Part shown: positions 32,195-45,473 of the stretch, piece by piece
How positions within the stretch are numbered: the stretch's first letter is position 1
How the letters are laid out: each line of letters starts with the position of its first letter
DNA from: Mycolicibacterium sp. P1-18
GTDB taxonomy: Bacteria > Actinomycetota > Actinomycetes > Mycobacteriales > Mycobacteriaceae
Reading direction: 5' to 3'
Assembly (NCBI RefSeq): GCF_008329535.1
Contig: NZ_NPKR01000006.1
Location: forward strand, 1 to 64,000
Length of the DNA: 64,000 nucleotides
The notes under the pieces: model-generated
The model's input: only the letters and a program-made list of their open reading frames with translations
What the model was told of the DNA's origin: nothing
Database searches by the model: none
Program-made: the position numbers and the translations under genes

Positions 32195-33171
32195 GCGACG
32201 GGCTCCCATGCGTAGTTGGTCCAGGCCGGCCCGACGTCGTTGGCCGGGAAGTCGATGAACATGGCGCGCACCGGCATTCCGACCTCCACGCTGGCGGGGT
32301 CGACGTTGCGCAGCTCGCCGAGCATTCGCACGCCTTCCTCCAATTCGACGAGCGCGATGACGAACGGCGGGGTGCGGCCGGGCACCTTCGGCGCGTGATG
32401 GACGACGAAGCTGAACACGGTGCCGGAGCCGCTGGCGACCTGGTAGTCCGTGGTCTCCTCGCGGTCGAGCCACAGCGCGGGCACCGGCGGATGCTGCAAC
32501 GTCCCGTCCGGGCGCTTCTGGATGCGCAGCTCGTGGGCGTCGACGCCGTCCCAGAAGAACCTGGTGTCCTTCGACGACGCCGGCCGCATGGCGTTGTCCG
32601 GGTCGAGGTCGTCGGGCACCGACGACGGCGCCTGCTGCCCGTCCTGCGCGTCGCGCGGGATGAACTTCATGATGCGCCAGTCCATCTCGGCGACCGGGTT
32701 GACGTCGTCGTCGCCGCTGAACCACGTGATGCGCTGGTTGACGAAGAAGCCCTCTCCCAACGCGGTCTGCTTCGGCCCGATGACGTCGGTCAGCTCGGCG
32801 GTCACGCTGACCTCCTCACCGGGACGCAGGTAGCGATGGTAGGTCTGCTCGCAGTTGGTCGCGACGACGCCGACATAGCCCGCCTTGTCGAACAATTCGA
32901 GGATCTTTCCGAGCGGGTCGTCGTCGGGACGGACGCCGCCCAGGCCCATCATGGTCCACACCTGGATCATGGCGGGCGGCGCGACGACGCCGGGATGACC
33001 GGCGGCCTGGGCCGCCTCCTCGTCGTGATAGATCGGATTGGCGTCGCCGAGGGCGTCGGTCCAGTGGTCCACCATCGGCTGGTTCACCGGATGACGGCCG
33101 ACCCGCGGCGTGCTGCGGCCCTCGGACTTCACTCGTTCGGCGGCCGCCCGGATGTCGTCGACGGCCCCCAC
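32191..33171 (-). CDS. chsH2: ChsH2: MaoC-like domain fused to DUF35 domain
   Basis: 326 residues. Residues 1-170 form the MaoC-like hydratase half (PMVDHWTDALGDANPIYHDE, AAGHPGVVAPPAMIQVW). The rest is a DUF35/OB-fold domain (DAHELRIQKRPDGTLQHPP, VGMPVRAMFIDF), the partner of Ltp2. The cysteines of the usual DUF35 zinc ribbon are not visible in the rubredoxin-like segment. The GTG start shares one base with the chsE2 stop (TAGTG). Equivalent to Rv3542c (311 aa). Confidence 0.92.
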   Translation of the reverse strand: MGAVDDIRAAAERVKSEGRSTPRVGRHPVNQPMVDHWTDALGDANPIYHDEEAAQAAGHPGVVAPPAMIQVWTMMGLGGVRPDDDPLGKILELFDKAGYVGVVATNCEQTYHRYLRPGEEVSVTAELTDVIGPKQTALGEGFFVNQRITWFSGDDDVNPVAEMDWRIMKFIPRDAQDGQQAPSSVPDDLDPDNAMRPASSKDTRFFWDGVDAHELRIQKRPDGTLQHPPVPALWLDREETTDYQVASGSGTVFSFVVHHAPKVPGRTPPFVIALVELEEGVRMLGELRNVDPASVEVGMPVRAMFIDFPANDVGPAWTNYAWEPVA

Positions 33172-34334
33172 TACCGTGGCACCCGCGGGACGTTGAGACC
33201 CGAGGCCGCGATCATCTCGCGCATCACCTCGTTGACACCGCCACCGAAGGTGATGACCAGGTTGCGCTTGGTCTGGCTGTCCAACCACTCCAACAGCTCG
33301 GAGGTCGCGGACTCGGCAGGATTGCCGTACTTGCCGACGATCTCCTCGGCCAACCGGCCGACCCGCTGAATGCGTTCGGTGCCAAAGACCTTCGTCGCAG
33401 CGGCGTCGGCGACGTTGATCTCCTCGCCTCCGGCGGCCACCTGCCAGTTGAGCAGTTCGTTGACCCGCCAGATCGCCTTGATCTCGCCGAGCAGGCGCAG
33501 CACGTCGTCGTGCTCGATCGGGGTCACTCCGTTGCCGCCCGGCTTGGACGCCCAGGCGTGCACCTTGTCGTAGATTGCCGCCACCTTGCCTGCGGGTCCC
33601 AGCATCACGCGCTCGTGGTTGAGCTGGGTGGTGATCAGCCGCCACCCAGCGTTCTCCTCGCCGACGAGCATCTCGACCGGCACGCGCACGTCGTTGAAGT
33701 ACGTCGCGTTGGTGTGGTGCGCACCGTCGGACAGGATGATCGGCGTCCACGAGTACCCGGGATCCGACGTGTCGACGATCAGAATCGAAATGCCCTTGTG
33801 CTTAACGGCTTCCGGGTCGGTGCGGACGGCCAACCACAGGTAGTCGGCGTCGTGCCCACCGGTGGTCCAGATCTTCTGGCCGTTGACGACGTACTCGTCA
33901 CCGTGACGCACCGCACTGGTGCGCAGCGACGCGAGGTCGGTGCCCGCCTCGGGCTCGGAGTAGCCGATGGCGAAGTGCACGTCGCCGGACAGGATGCCGG
34001 GCAGAAACTTCTTCTTCTGCAGTTCGGTGCCGTACTTCTGCAGCGTCGGGCCGACGGTCTGCAACGTCACCGCGGGCAGCGGAACGTCCGCTCGCGCAGC
34101 CTCGTTGACGAAGATCTGCTGCTCGATGGGCCCGAAACCGTGCCCGCCGAACTCCTTTGGCCAACCGACGCCCAGCTTGCCGTCGGAACCCATCCGCTTG
34201 ATGATCGCGCGGTAGGCCTTGCCGTGCCGGTCGGTCTCCATCTCCGCGGCTTCGTCGGCGGTGATGAGATTGCTGAAGTACTGCCGCATCTCGGCCTGCA
34301 GCTGACGCTGCTCCGGGGTCAGTTCGATGTACAT
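33171..34334 (-). CDS. chsE2: Acyl-CoA dehydrogenase ChsE2 (FadE29)
   Basis: 387 residues, equal to the M. tuberculosis protein as recalled. IGYSEPEAGTDLASLRTSAV is the substrate/FAD motif and TTQLNHERVMLGP the later conserved helix. ChsE1 and ChsE2 form an alpha2beta2 enzyme that dehydrogenates the three-carbon sterol side-chain CoA ester. ChsE2 should carry the catalytic glutamate, ChsE1 the complementary FAD contacts. It overlaps the chsE1 stop by 16 bases. Confidence 0.94.
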   Translation of the reverse strand: MYIELTPEQRQLQAEMRQYFSNLITADEAAEMETDRHGKAYRAIIKRMGSDGKLGVGWPKEFGGHGFGPIEQQIFVNEAARADVPLPAVTLQTVGPTLQKYGTELQKKKFLPGILSGDVHFAIGYSEPEAGTDLASLRTSAVRHGDEYVVNGQKIWTTGGHDADYLWLAVRTDPEAVKHKGISILIVDTSDPGYSWTPIILSDGAHHTNATYFNDVRVPVEMLVGEENAGWRLITTQLNHERVMLGPAGKVAAIYDKVHAWASKPGGNGVTPIEHDDVLRLLGEIKAIWRVNELLNWQVAAGGEEINVADAAATKVFGTERIQRVGRLAEEIVGKYGNPAESATSELLEWLDSQTKRNLVITFGGGVNEVMREMIAASGLNVPRVPR

Positions 34335-35341
34335 TGCGCTCCCACCAATTCGAGCCGATGTGCGGGACCACCCAGTAGCCGGGTCAGGTCCTTGATCGTG
34401 GAGTAGTACCGGTTCATGGGATAGGTGATGTCCATTCCCATGCCGCCGTGCAGGTGATGGCAGGTCTGCATCACCGGCGGCGCCTGCGAGGCAAGCCAAT
34501 ACCCGAGGACGTCGAGGTCGTCGTCGGCGTCCCGGCCCTCGGACAGCCGCCAGACGGCCGACGTCGCGGCCAGCGAGAGGGTGCGCGACGCGATGTACAC
34601 CTCGGCCAGTTGCGCGGCCACCGTCTGGAACGTCGACAGCGGCCTGCCGAACTGCTCACGCTGGGCCACGTAGTCGGCGGTCAGTCGCAGCGCACCCGCG
34701 ACCAGACCCGCCGCGAACGCCCCGCTGGATGCCAGCACCAACTGGTTGACCCGGTGAACGGCGTCGGCACCGGCCAGCACGTCGGACTCGGACACGGTGA
34801 CGTCGGCGAACGTCACGGCGTATTCGTCGGACCCGTTCGCGGTCGGCGTCTTGGTCAGCGTCACGCCGTCGGCCGTGGCCGGCACCACGACGACGCCGTC
34901 GTCGGTGGTCACCACGATCCAATCCGACTGTCCCGCATAGGGAACGCCGATCTTGGTACCGGAGAGCTTGCCGTCGTGCAGGTTGGTCGACGGCCGCTCC
35001 GGCAACGACGACCCCGGCTCGTTCAGCGCGGCGGTCAGCCCGCCACCGGCGGCCACGCCAGCCAGGTAGCGGTCCTGCTGCTCCTCGGAGGCCAACGCCA
35101 GTAGCGGAATCAGGCCGTACCCCAGCGTCGCCAGGGCCGGACTCACCGTGCCGTGCCGGCCGATCTCGGTGAGCGCGGTCGTGATCTCGGGGAGCCCCAG
35201 CCCGTCACCACCGAGCCGTTCCGGCACGCCGAACGCGATGACCCCACCGGCGACGAGCGCGTCCCAGGTGTTGTCCCGGTCGAGCGCAGACGTCACGACG
35301 TCGGCGACGGCCTGTTGTCCTTCGTCGGGACTGAAGTCCAC
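34319..35341 (-). CDS. chsE1: Acyl-CoA dehydrogenase ChsE1 (FadE28)
   Basis: 340 residues. VDFSPDEGQQAVADV at the start, ADYVAQREQFGRPLSTFQTV and QTCHHLHGGMGMDITYPMNR are ACAD C-terminal motifs; the protein is shorter than a canonical ACAD, as known for FadE28. The GTG at 35341 is chosen for the strong AAGGAGG six bases upstream. Partner of ChsE2, encoded next. Confidence 0.93.
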   Translation of the reverse strand: MDFSPDEGQQAVADVVTSALDRDNTWDALVAGGVIAFGVPERLGGDGLGLPEITTALTEIGRHGTVSPALATLGYGLIPLLALASEEQQDRYLAGVAAGGGLTAALNEPGSSLPERPSTNLHDGKLSGTKIGVPYAGQSDWIVVTTDDGVVVVPATADGVTLTKTPTANGSDEYAVTFADVTVSESDVLAGADAVHRVNQLVLASSGAFAAGLVAGALRLTADYVAQREQFGRPLSTFQTVAAQLAEVYIASRTLSLAATSAVWRLSEGRDADDDLDVLGYWLASQAPPVMQTCHHLHGGMGMDITYPMNRYYSTIKDLTRLLGGPAHRLELVGAQCTSN

Positions 35342-35361
35342 CCGAATCCTCCTTGATCCGT

Positions 35362-36603
35362 TTAGCTCGCGGCGCCGGTGTAGTCGACCTGCCAGTGCTT
35401 GATTCCGTTGAGCCACCCCGACCGTAGCCGCTCGGGCTCGCCGACGGGCTTGAGATCGGGCATGTGATCGGCGACGGCGTTGAAGATCAGGTTGATCGTC
35501 ATCCGGGCCAGATTGGCGCCGATGCAGAAGTGCGCACCCGTCCCGCCGAAGCCCACGTGGGGATTCGGGTCACGCAGGATGTTGAACGTGTGCGGATCGT
35601 CGAAGACGTCCTCGTCGAAGTTCGCCGAGCGGTAGGACATGACGAGCCGCTGGCCCTTCTTGACCTGCACGTCGGCGAGCTCGGTGTCTTCGAGCGCGGT
35701 CCGCTGGAACGCCGAAACCGGTGTGGCCCATCGAATGATCTCGTCGGCCGCGGTCGACGGACGCTCCTTCTTGTAGAGCTCCCACTGCTCGGGGTTGTTC
35801 GCCAGGGCGATCATGCCGTGGGTGATCGAGTTGCGGGTCGTCTCGTTGCCGGCCACGGCCAGCATGATGACGAAGAAGCCGAACTCGTCGTCGGAGAGCT
35901 TCTCGCCGTCCACGTCGGCCTGAATGAGCGTCGTGACGATGTCGTCGGTCGGGTTCTTGCCCCGCTCGTCGGCCATGGCCATCGCGTACATGATCAGTTC
36001 CATGGAGGACTGCGCCGGGTCGACGTCCGCGAACTCCGGATCCTCACCACCGGTCATCTCGTTGGACCAGCGGAACAGCTTGTCGCGGTCTTCCTGCGGG
36101 ACGCCGAGGAGGCCGGCGATCGCCTGCAGCGGCAGCTCGCAGCTGACCTGCTCGACGAAGTCGCCGCTGCCCTCGGCCGCGGCGGTCTTCGCGATGTTCT
36201 GGGCGCGCTGGGCGAGCTCTTCCTGGAGCCGGCCGATGGCGCGCGGGGTGAAGCCGCGGGAGATGATCTTGCGCAGCCGGGTGTGGTGCGGCGCGTCCAT
36301 GTTCAGCATGACCGCGCGCTGCATCTCGACCGACTCGCGGGTCATCTCCTTGGGCCACGTCGGAATCGCACCGTTCTGCCAACTGGAGAAGACGTCGCTG
36401 CGACGCGACACCTCCTTGACGTCCGCGTGCTTGGTGACGAGCCAGTAACCGTTGTCCTCGAAGCCACCGGCTCCACCCGGAATGTCCACCCAGTGGATCG
36501 GCTCGGACGCGCGCAGTTCGGCGAGTTCGTCGACGGGTAGGCCGGCGAGGTTGACGTCCGGATCGAGGAAGTCGAAGTCAGCGGGAAAATTGAGGGGGGC
36601 CAT
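35362..36603 (-). CDS. cyp125: Steroid C26(27)-monooxygenase CYP125
   Basis: 413 residues. The haem motif is FGGTGAHFCIGANLAR (Cys360), with I-helix AGNETTRN and the EIIRW ExxR motif. CYP125 oxidises the terminal methyl of the cholesterol side chain to the carboxylate, starting its degradation. First gene of the igr operon (cyp125-chsE1-chsE2-chsH2-chsH1-ltp2), under the KstR site at 36621-36634 and divergent from fadA5. Confidence 0.96.
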   Translation of the reverse strand: MAPLNFPADFDFLDPDVNLAGLPVDELAELRASEPIHWVDIPGGAGGFEDNGYWLVTKHADVKEVSRRSDVFSSWQNGAIPTWPKEMTRESVEMQRAVMLNMDAPHHTRLRKIISRGFTPRAIGRLQEELAQRAQNIAKTAAAEGSGDFVEQVSCELPLQAIAGLLGVPQEDRDKLFRWSNEMTGGEDPEFADVDPAQSSMELIMYAMAMADERGKNPTDDIVTTLIQADVDGEKLSDDEFGFFVIMLAVAGNETTRNSITHGMIALANNPEQWELYKKERPSTAADEIIRWATPVSAFQRTALEDTELADVQVKKGQRLVMSYRSANFDEDVFDDPHTFNILRDPNPHVGFGGTGAHFCIGANLARMTINLIFNAVADHMPDLKPVGEPERLRSGWLNGIKHWQVDYTGAAS

Positions 36604-36620
36604 ATGAGTGCACTCCTAAT

Positions 36621-36634
36621 TGGAACGTGTTCTA
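36621..36634. promoter_or_regulatory. KstR operator upstream of cyp125
   Basis: TGGAACGTGTTCTA fits TnnAACnnGTTnnA at all fixed positions. It is 17 bases from the cyp125 ATG, covering its presumed promoter in the cyp125-fadA5 divergent region. Confidence 0.9.
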
Positions 36635-36699
36635 GTGCCAGTAAAACATGCCTTCACCGCAGATCAAAGGCGCGGCCGCATCGCGGCTTGTCAGAGTTA

Positions 36700-36713
36700 T
36701 GAAACGTGTTCTA
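36700..36713. promoter_or_regulatory. KstR operator upstream of fadA5
   Basis: TGAAACGTGTTCTA is a second full match to the KstR consensus. It lies 10 bases before the fadA5 ATG, so each divergent transcript has its own operator. Confidence 0.9.
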
Positions 36714-36714
36714 G

Positions 36715-37886
<1,172 letters not shown>

Positions 37887-37887
<1 letters not shown>

Positions 37888-38255
37888 TGGATCCTGATCC
37901 CGACCGCGTGACGGCCGCCCAGGCCTACATCAGCGCGCTGGCCGACCACCGGGCCGACGACGTCCCGTTCGCACCTGACTGCACCCGGGTCGAGGTGGGC
38001 CTCAAGACGGGCTTCTCGGGAGAACACCTGCGGCGCAGCCTCAATCGCGGCCCGCAGTACCGGATCATCGAGGCGACCACCACGCCGGAGTTCACCGCCG
38101 TCGGCGACGGATTGCGCGCGAAGTTCGACGTCATCACCAAACCGTCGCTGGCGGGCCGACGGGTCTGCGCCCACGTCGACGAGACGTTCCTCTTCACCGC
38201 CGACGGCAAGATCCGACACATCCGGGCCGACATCCGGCCCTTCATCAAGCGATAG
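37887..38255 (+). CDS. Small NTF2/SnoaL-like protein of unknown role
   Basis: 122 residues. The GTG start shares one base with the fadA5 stop (TAGTG), so it is part of the fadA5 transcript. DRVTAAQAYISALADHRADD at the start and a strand-rich C-terminus (AHVDETFLFTADGKIRHIRA) are compatible with an NTF2-like cone fold. No catalytic residues can be assigned. Possibly a steroid-CoA binding or isomerase-like protein, from context only. Confidence 0.65.
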
Positions 38256-40151
<1,896 letters not shown>

Positions 40152-40168
40152 GAACGTTGTCTCCTCGG

Positions 40169-40939
40169 TTATTTGATGGCACTGGTCGTGGCGAGGTAGT
40201 GCGGCGGCTCTCCGCCGCCGTGCACCTCGAGTGATGCTCCGCTGATGTAGGACGCCGCGTCACTGGACAGGAAGGCGGCGGCCCAGCCGACGTCTGCGGG
40301 CGTCGCGAGCCGGCCCAGCGGGACGTTGGCAGAGATGGCGGCGATCGACTCGGCGTCGCCGTAGAAGAGTTCGGCCTGTTCGGTCTCGACCATGCCCACG
40401 ACGAGCGAGTTGACTCGAACCTTGGGCGCCCACTCGACGGCCAGTGTGGCGGTGAGGCTTTCGACGCCCGCCTTCGCGGCACCGTAGGCCGCGGTGCCGG
40501 GCGTGGGCCTGCGGGCGCTGACGCTCGAGACGTTGACGATGCAGCCGCCGTTCTCCTGGTTCTGCATGTGCTCGTTGGCGTGGTGCGACACCGACAGCGG
40601 CCCCAGCAGATTGAGCTCGACGATCTTTCTGCTGAATCTCGCCGACGCGTCGGCGGCGAGCGCGTATGGCGAGCCACCGGCGTTGTTGACCACCACGTCG
40701 AGTCGGCCGTGGCGCTCGACGATCGCGTCGACGAGTGCCTTGACCGAGTCGTCGTCGCGCACGTCGCAGGGGATGAACTCATACGGCAGGCCGTCGACGG
40801 GGCGGCGGGCGCACGTGACGACCGTCGCCCCCTGACCGGCGAATACGGCGCTGATGCCGGCACCGACCCCTCTCACGCCACCGGTCACCAGAACCACGCG
40901 GCCGGTGAGTCGCAGATTGATTCCAGCCGGGTCGGTCAC
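40169..40939 (-). CDS. Short-chain dehydrogenase/reductase of the KstR2 regulon (Rv3549c-like)
   Basis: 256 residues. TGGVRGVGAGIS binds the cofactor, VVNNAGGSPYAL is the NNAG motif, and NVSSVSARRPTPGTAAYGAAK gives the Ser-Tyr-Lys triad. It starts with GTG at 40939, 16 bases from the KstR2 operator and divergent from echA20, as for Rv3549c. Acts on a ring C/D intermediate (inference). Confidence 0.88.
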   Translation of the reverse strand: MTDPAGINLRLTGRVVLVTGGVRGVGAGISAVFAGQGATVVTCARRPVDGLPYEFIPCDVRDDDSVKALVDAIVERHGRLDVVVNNAGGSPYALAADASARFSRKIVELNLLGPLSVSHHANEHMQNQENGGCIVNVSSVSARRPTPGTAAYGAAKAGVESLTATLAVEWAPKVRVNSLVVGMVETEQAELFYGDAESIAAISANVPLGRLATPADVGWAAAFLSSDAASYISGASLEVHGGGEPPHYLATTSAIK

Positions 40940-40954
40940 TGTGCTAGCGTACCA

Positions 40955-40968
40955 AGCAAGTGCTTGCT
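40955..40968. promoter_or_regulatory. KstR2 operator between the SDR gene and echA20
   Basis: AGCAAGTGCTTGCT matches the KstR2 consensus AnCAAGnnCTTGnT perfectly and is itself palindromic. It lies between divergent starts at 40939 and 40993, so it can control both directions. Confidence 0.92.
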
Positions 40969-40992
40969 TAGGTAGCCATCGCAGGAGTTGGT

Positions 40993-41747
40993 ATGACGAT
41001 CACCACCAGGACCGTGGAGCCGGGCATCGTCTCGGTCACCGTCGACTACCCGCCCGTGAACGCCATCCCGTCGCGCGGCTGGTTCGAACTCGGCGACGCG
41101 ATCACCGCCGCCGGGCGGGACATGGCCACCCACGTGGTGATCCTGCGCGCCGAGGGCCGTGGCTTCAACGCGGGCGTCGACATCAAGGAGATGCAGAACA
41201 CCGAGGGCTTCACCGCGCTCATCGACGCCAACCGCGGCTGCTTCCACGCCTTCCGCGCCGTCTACGAGTGCGAGGTCCCCGTCGTGACCGCCGTCAACGG
41301 TTTCTGCGTCGGCGGCGGCATCGGACTGGTCGGCAACTCCGATGTGATCGTCGCCTCCGACGACGCGAAGTTCGGCCTGCCCGAGGTCGAACGCGGCGCA
41401 CTCGGTGCGGCCACGCATCTGTCGCGGCTGGTGCCCCAACACATGATGCGCCGGCTGTTCTTCACCGCCGCGACCGTCGACGCCGCCACGCTGCACCAAT
41501 TCGGGTCCGTACACGAGGTGGTGCCGCGCGCCGACCTCGACGAGGCTGCGCTGCGCGTCGCGCGCAACATCGCCGTCAAGGACACCCGCGTGATTCGCGC
41601 GGCGAAGGAAGCGTTGAACCTGATCGACGTGCAGCGGGTCAACGCCAGTTACCGCATGGAGCAGGGCTTTACGTTCGAACTCAACCTGGCGGGCGTGGCC
41701 GACGAGCACCGCGACGCGTTCGCGGGAACCGACAAGGGGGCGAAGTA

Positions 41748-41748
<1 letters not shown>
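40993..41748 (+). CDS. echA20: EchA20, crotonase-family steroid ring hydrolase
   Basis: 251 residues. The crotonase oxyanion segments are EGRGFNAGVDIKEMQ and NGFCVGGGIGLVG. EchA20 (Rv3550) hydrolytically opens the last-but-one ring of the CoA-linked hydrindane intermediate. First gene of the plus-strand operon echA20-ipdA-ipdB-ipdC, with short overlaps. Confidence 0.92.
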
Positions 41749-42631
<883 letters not shown>

Positions 42632-42635
<4 letters not shown>

Positions 42636-43381
42636 CCGCCCCAACCCGCGCCGAGGTGTGCGCCGTCGCGTGCGCCGAATTGTTCCGCGACGCAGGCGAA
42701 ATCATGGTCAGCCCGATGGCCAACATGGTGGCCGTCGGAGCGCGGCTCGCACGCCTGACGTTCTCCCCCGACATCCTGCTGACCGACGGCGAGGCCCGCA
42801 TCCTGGCCGAGACGCCGGCGATGGGGGCCACCGGCGCCATCGAGGGCTGGATGCCGTTCGGCCGCGTCTTCGAGACCCTCACCTGGGGCCGGCGTCACGT
42901 CGTGATGGGCGCCAACCAGATCGACCGCTACGGCAACCAGAACCTGTCGGCCTTCGGCCCCATTCAACAGCCGAAGCGTCAGATGTTCGGCGTGCGTGGG
43001 GCACCGGGCAACACCATCAACCATGCCACCAGCTATTGGGTGGGTGCCCACTCGCCGCGGGTCTTCTGCGACCAGGTCGACATCGTCTCCGGCATCGGCT
43101 GGGACAAGGTCGACCCCGGCAACCCCGCGTACCGGTTCATGAACGTCTACCGCGTGGTGAGCAACCTCGGCGTATTCGACTTCAACGGCCCCGACCACCA
43201 GATGCGGGCCCTGTCGCTGCATCCCGGGGTGGAGCCCGACCAGGTGGCCGAGAACACGGCGTTCGAGGTGCACGGTCTCTCCGAGGTAGAAGTGTCCCGC
43301 GAGCCGTCGGAGGAGGAACTGCGCCTGCTCCGCGAGGTCGTCGACCCCAAGGCGTTGCGCGATCGCGAGATTCGGTCGTGA
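42632..43381 (+). CDS. ipdB: Steroid ring hydrolase subunit IpdB (CoA-transferase family)
   Basis: 249 residues. The beta-type CoA-transferase sequence includes GANQIDRYGNQNLSAFG and GAPGNTINHATSYWVG. It overlaps ipdA by four bases (ATGA), consistent with fixed subunit stoichiometry. Equivalent to Rv3552. Confidence 0.93.
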
Positions 43382-44442
43382 GCCACCTCAAGACGCCGCT
43401 CACCGAGCTGATCGGCATCGAACATCCGGTCGTGCAGACCGGCATGGGGTGGGTGGCCGGCGCCCGACTGGTCGCGGCGACGTCGAATGCCGGCGGCCTG
43501 GGCATCCTCGCGTCGGCGACGATGACCCTCGAGGAACTGGCCACCGCCGTGACGAAGGTCAAGGCCACCACGGACAAACCATTCGGCATCAACATGCGTG
43601 CCGACGCGGGCGACGCCGGAGACCGCGTCGACCTCCTGATCCGCGAAGGAGTCAAAGTCGCCTCCTTCGCCTTGGCCCCCAAGCCCGAACTGATCGCGAA
43701 GCTCAAAGAGGCCGGCGTGGTGGTGATCCCCTCGGTCGGTGCGGCCAAGCACGCGAAGAAGGTGGCGGGCTGGGGTGCCGACGCGGTGATCGTGCAGGGC
43801 GGCGAGGGCGGTGGTCACACCGGCCCGGTCGCCACGACGCTGTTGCTGCCGTCGGTGCTCGACGCGGTGGACATCCCCGTCATCGCGGCGGGCGGCTTCT
43901 TCGACGGCCGGGGTCTGGCGGCCGCGCTGTCCTACGGCGCCGCGGGCGTGGCGATGGGCACGCGCTTCCTGCTGACGACGGACTCCACCGTGCCCGACGA
44001 GGTCAAGCGCCGCTACCTGGACTCGGCGTTCGACGCCACCGTCGTCTCCAAGCGGGTGGACGGCATGCCGCACCGGGTGTTGCGGACCGGCCTCGTCGAG
44101 AAGCTCGAAAGTGGTTCGCCCGTGCGCGGTTTCACCGCGGCGGTGCTCAACGCCCAGAAGTTCAAGAACATGTCGGGCATGACGTGGCGCTCGATCGCCA
44201 AGGACGGGCTCGCGATGCGCCGCGGCAAGGAACTCACCTGGTCGCAGATCGTGATGGCCGCCAACACTCCGATGCTGCTGAAGGCGGGCCTCGTGGAGGG
44301 CAACACCGACGCGGGCGTGCTGGCGTCGGGTCAGGTGGCCGGCATCCTCGACGACCTGCCGTCGTGCGCGGAATTGGTGGCGTCCATCGTCGACGACGCG
44401 GTGAAGCACCTGCGCGCAGCCGGCGGCCACGTCGTCGACTGA
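43378..44442 (+). CDS. ipdC: FMN-dependent oxidoreductase IpdC (nitronate monooxygenase-like)
   Basis: 354 residues with a TIM-barrel of the 2-nitropropane dioxygenase family. VQTGMGWVAGARLVAATSNA at the start, VQGGEGGGHTGPVATTLLLP and IAAGGFFDGRGLAAALSYGA are FMN-binding motifs. IpdC (Rv3553) is required for ring C/D breakdown, probably handling a ring double bond. Overlaps ipdB as GTGA. In M. tuberculosis, as recalled, fdxB follows; here a DUF559 gene on the other strand does. Confidence 0.9.
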   Translation: MSHLKTPLTELIGIEHPVVQTGMGWVAGARLVAATSNAGGLGILASATMTLEELATAVTKVKATTDKPFGINMRADAGDAGDRVDLLIREGVKVASFALAPKPELIAKLKEAGVVVIPSVGAAKHAKKVAGWGADAVIVQGGEGGGHTGPVATTLLLPSVLDAVDIPVIAAGGFFDGRGLAAALSYGAAGVAMGTRFLLTTDSTVPDEVKRRYLDSAFDATVVSKRVDGMPHRVLRTGLVEKLESGSPVRGFTAAVLNAQKFKNMSGMTWRSIAKDGLAMRRGKELTWSQIVMAANTPMLLKAGLVEGNTDAGVLASGQVAGILDDLPSCAELVASIVDDAVKHLRAAGGHVVD

Positions 44443-44457
44443 CGCGCCCGCCCGTTC

Positions 44458-44503
44458 GTGAATCTCACGACGCGACACGCCGCCGACGCGTCGCCGGCTT
44501 CAC
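44458..44503. repeat. Hairpin repeat, left copy (46 bp)
   Basis: Runs GTGAATCTCACGACGCG to CGCGTCGCCGGCTTCAC. GTGAA/TTCAC and CGACGCG/CGCGTCG pair, with mismatches between. It matches the right copy at about 37 of 46 positions in the same orientation. It contains the DUF559 stop codon and the end of its coding sequence, and lies just beyond the ipdC stop, so it may also act as a bidirectional terminator. Confidence 0.6.
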
Positions 44504-45379
44504 GGACGGTGAGGGTTCGACGCCGCGCTCGCGTAGCGCCGACTCCACTCGCGAGACGAAGTCCCGCCGCCGGTACCGCATCATGTCCCGGCTGGCCCGG
44601 ATGATCACCCAGCCCATCGTCGTCAACTCGAATTGCTTGTCGATGTCCCGCTGACGCACGGCCGGGTCGGTCCAGTGCTGTGGGCCGTCGTATTCGATGC
44701 CGACCTTGGCGTCCTCGTAGGCCATGTCGAGCCGGGCGAGGAACTCGCCGTATCGGCCGAACACCTCGACCTGCGTCGCCGGACGCGGTAGTCCCGCATC
44801 GACGAGGGCCAGCCTGGCCACCGTTTCCTGCGGCGATTCTGCTCCGCCGTCGACCAGGGGCAGCACCGTGCGCAGTCGCGGCAGCCCGCGGGCACCCGGA
44901 TGGGCGTTCATCACCGCCTCGACGTCAGACACGGCGACGTGCGTCGCGGCGGTCAACGCGTCCAGACGCTGAACGGCGGTGATTCGATTGGCGATGCGAC
45001 GTCCGAGGTCGAAAGCCGTTCGCGCGGCAGTGGTCACGGGTATGCCGTCGCAGTCTTGCGTCTCGCCGCGCCCGAGCACGTCGGAGTGGACGACGACGTT
45101 CTGAGGGGGCTTGCGGTTGTCGTGAATCAGTTCGGCCGGACGAGCTCCGTCGACCCACTTCGCCCCCAGCATGGCCGCTGCCGACGAACCGGCCACCACG
45201 GCGCGGCGGCGCGACCACAGCCACGCGGCCTTGGCACGCTCGACGGCGGACGGCTCGATTCCCCATGGGACGTAGACGCCGGCATACAGCGGCTCGTAGA
45301 GCATCCGCATGGCGCGCTCGGGAACGAGGCGATCGGCCAACGCCTCCGCCCCGACGAACGGCCAGTCCAGGTCTGCCAT
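44465..45379 (-). CDS. DUF559-domain (putative endonuclease fold) protein
   Basis: 304 residues. An N-terminal region like the AbiEi-type/antitoxin proteins (ALADRLVPERAMRMLYEPLY, AAWLWSRRRAVVAGSSAAAM) is followed by a DUF559/Vsr-like nuclease core: ARLDMAYEDAKVGIEYDGPQ with catalytic-type Asp and Glu, then HWTDPAVRQRDIDKQFELTT. Such genes are frequent, often multi-copy, in mycobacteria; the function is unproven. It is bracketed by two copies of a 46-bp hairpin repeat and interrupts the KstR2 regulon. Confidence 0.78.
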   Translation of the reverse strand: MADLDWPFVGAEALADRLVPERAMRMLYEPLYAGVYVPWGIEPSAVERAKAAWLWSRRRAVVAGSSAAAMLGAKWVDGARPAELIHDNRKPPQNVVVHSDVLGRGETQDCDGIPVTTAARTAFDLGRRIANRITAVQRLDALTAATHVAVSDVEAVMNAHPGARGLPRLRTVLPLVDGGAESPQETVARLALVDAGLPRPATQVEVFGRYGEFLARLDMAYEDAKVGIEYDGPQHWTDPAVRQRDIDKQFELTTMGWVIIRASRDMMRYRRRDFVSRVESALRERGVEPSPSVKPATRRRRVAS

Positions 45380-45418
45380 GGCCGAATACTGCCGCGGGCC
45401 ACCGACAGCCCGCGCTGT

Positions 45419-45464
45419 GTGAATCTGGCGACGCGACCCGCCGATGCGGCGTCGCCAGGTTCAC
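45419..45464 (-). terminator. Hairpin repeat, right copy; probable fadA6 terminator
   Basis: GTGAATCTGGCGACGC (45419-45434) pairs with GCGTCGCCAGGTTCAC (45449-45464) over 16 bp with one T-G mismatch and a 14-base loop. It lies ten bases downstream of the fadA6 stop in the direction of fadA6 transcription, and upstream of the DUF559 start. Together with the left copy it frames the DUF559 gene. Confidence 0.7.
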
Positions 45465-45473
45465 GAACGGCCG

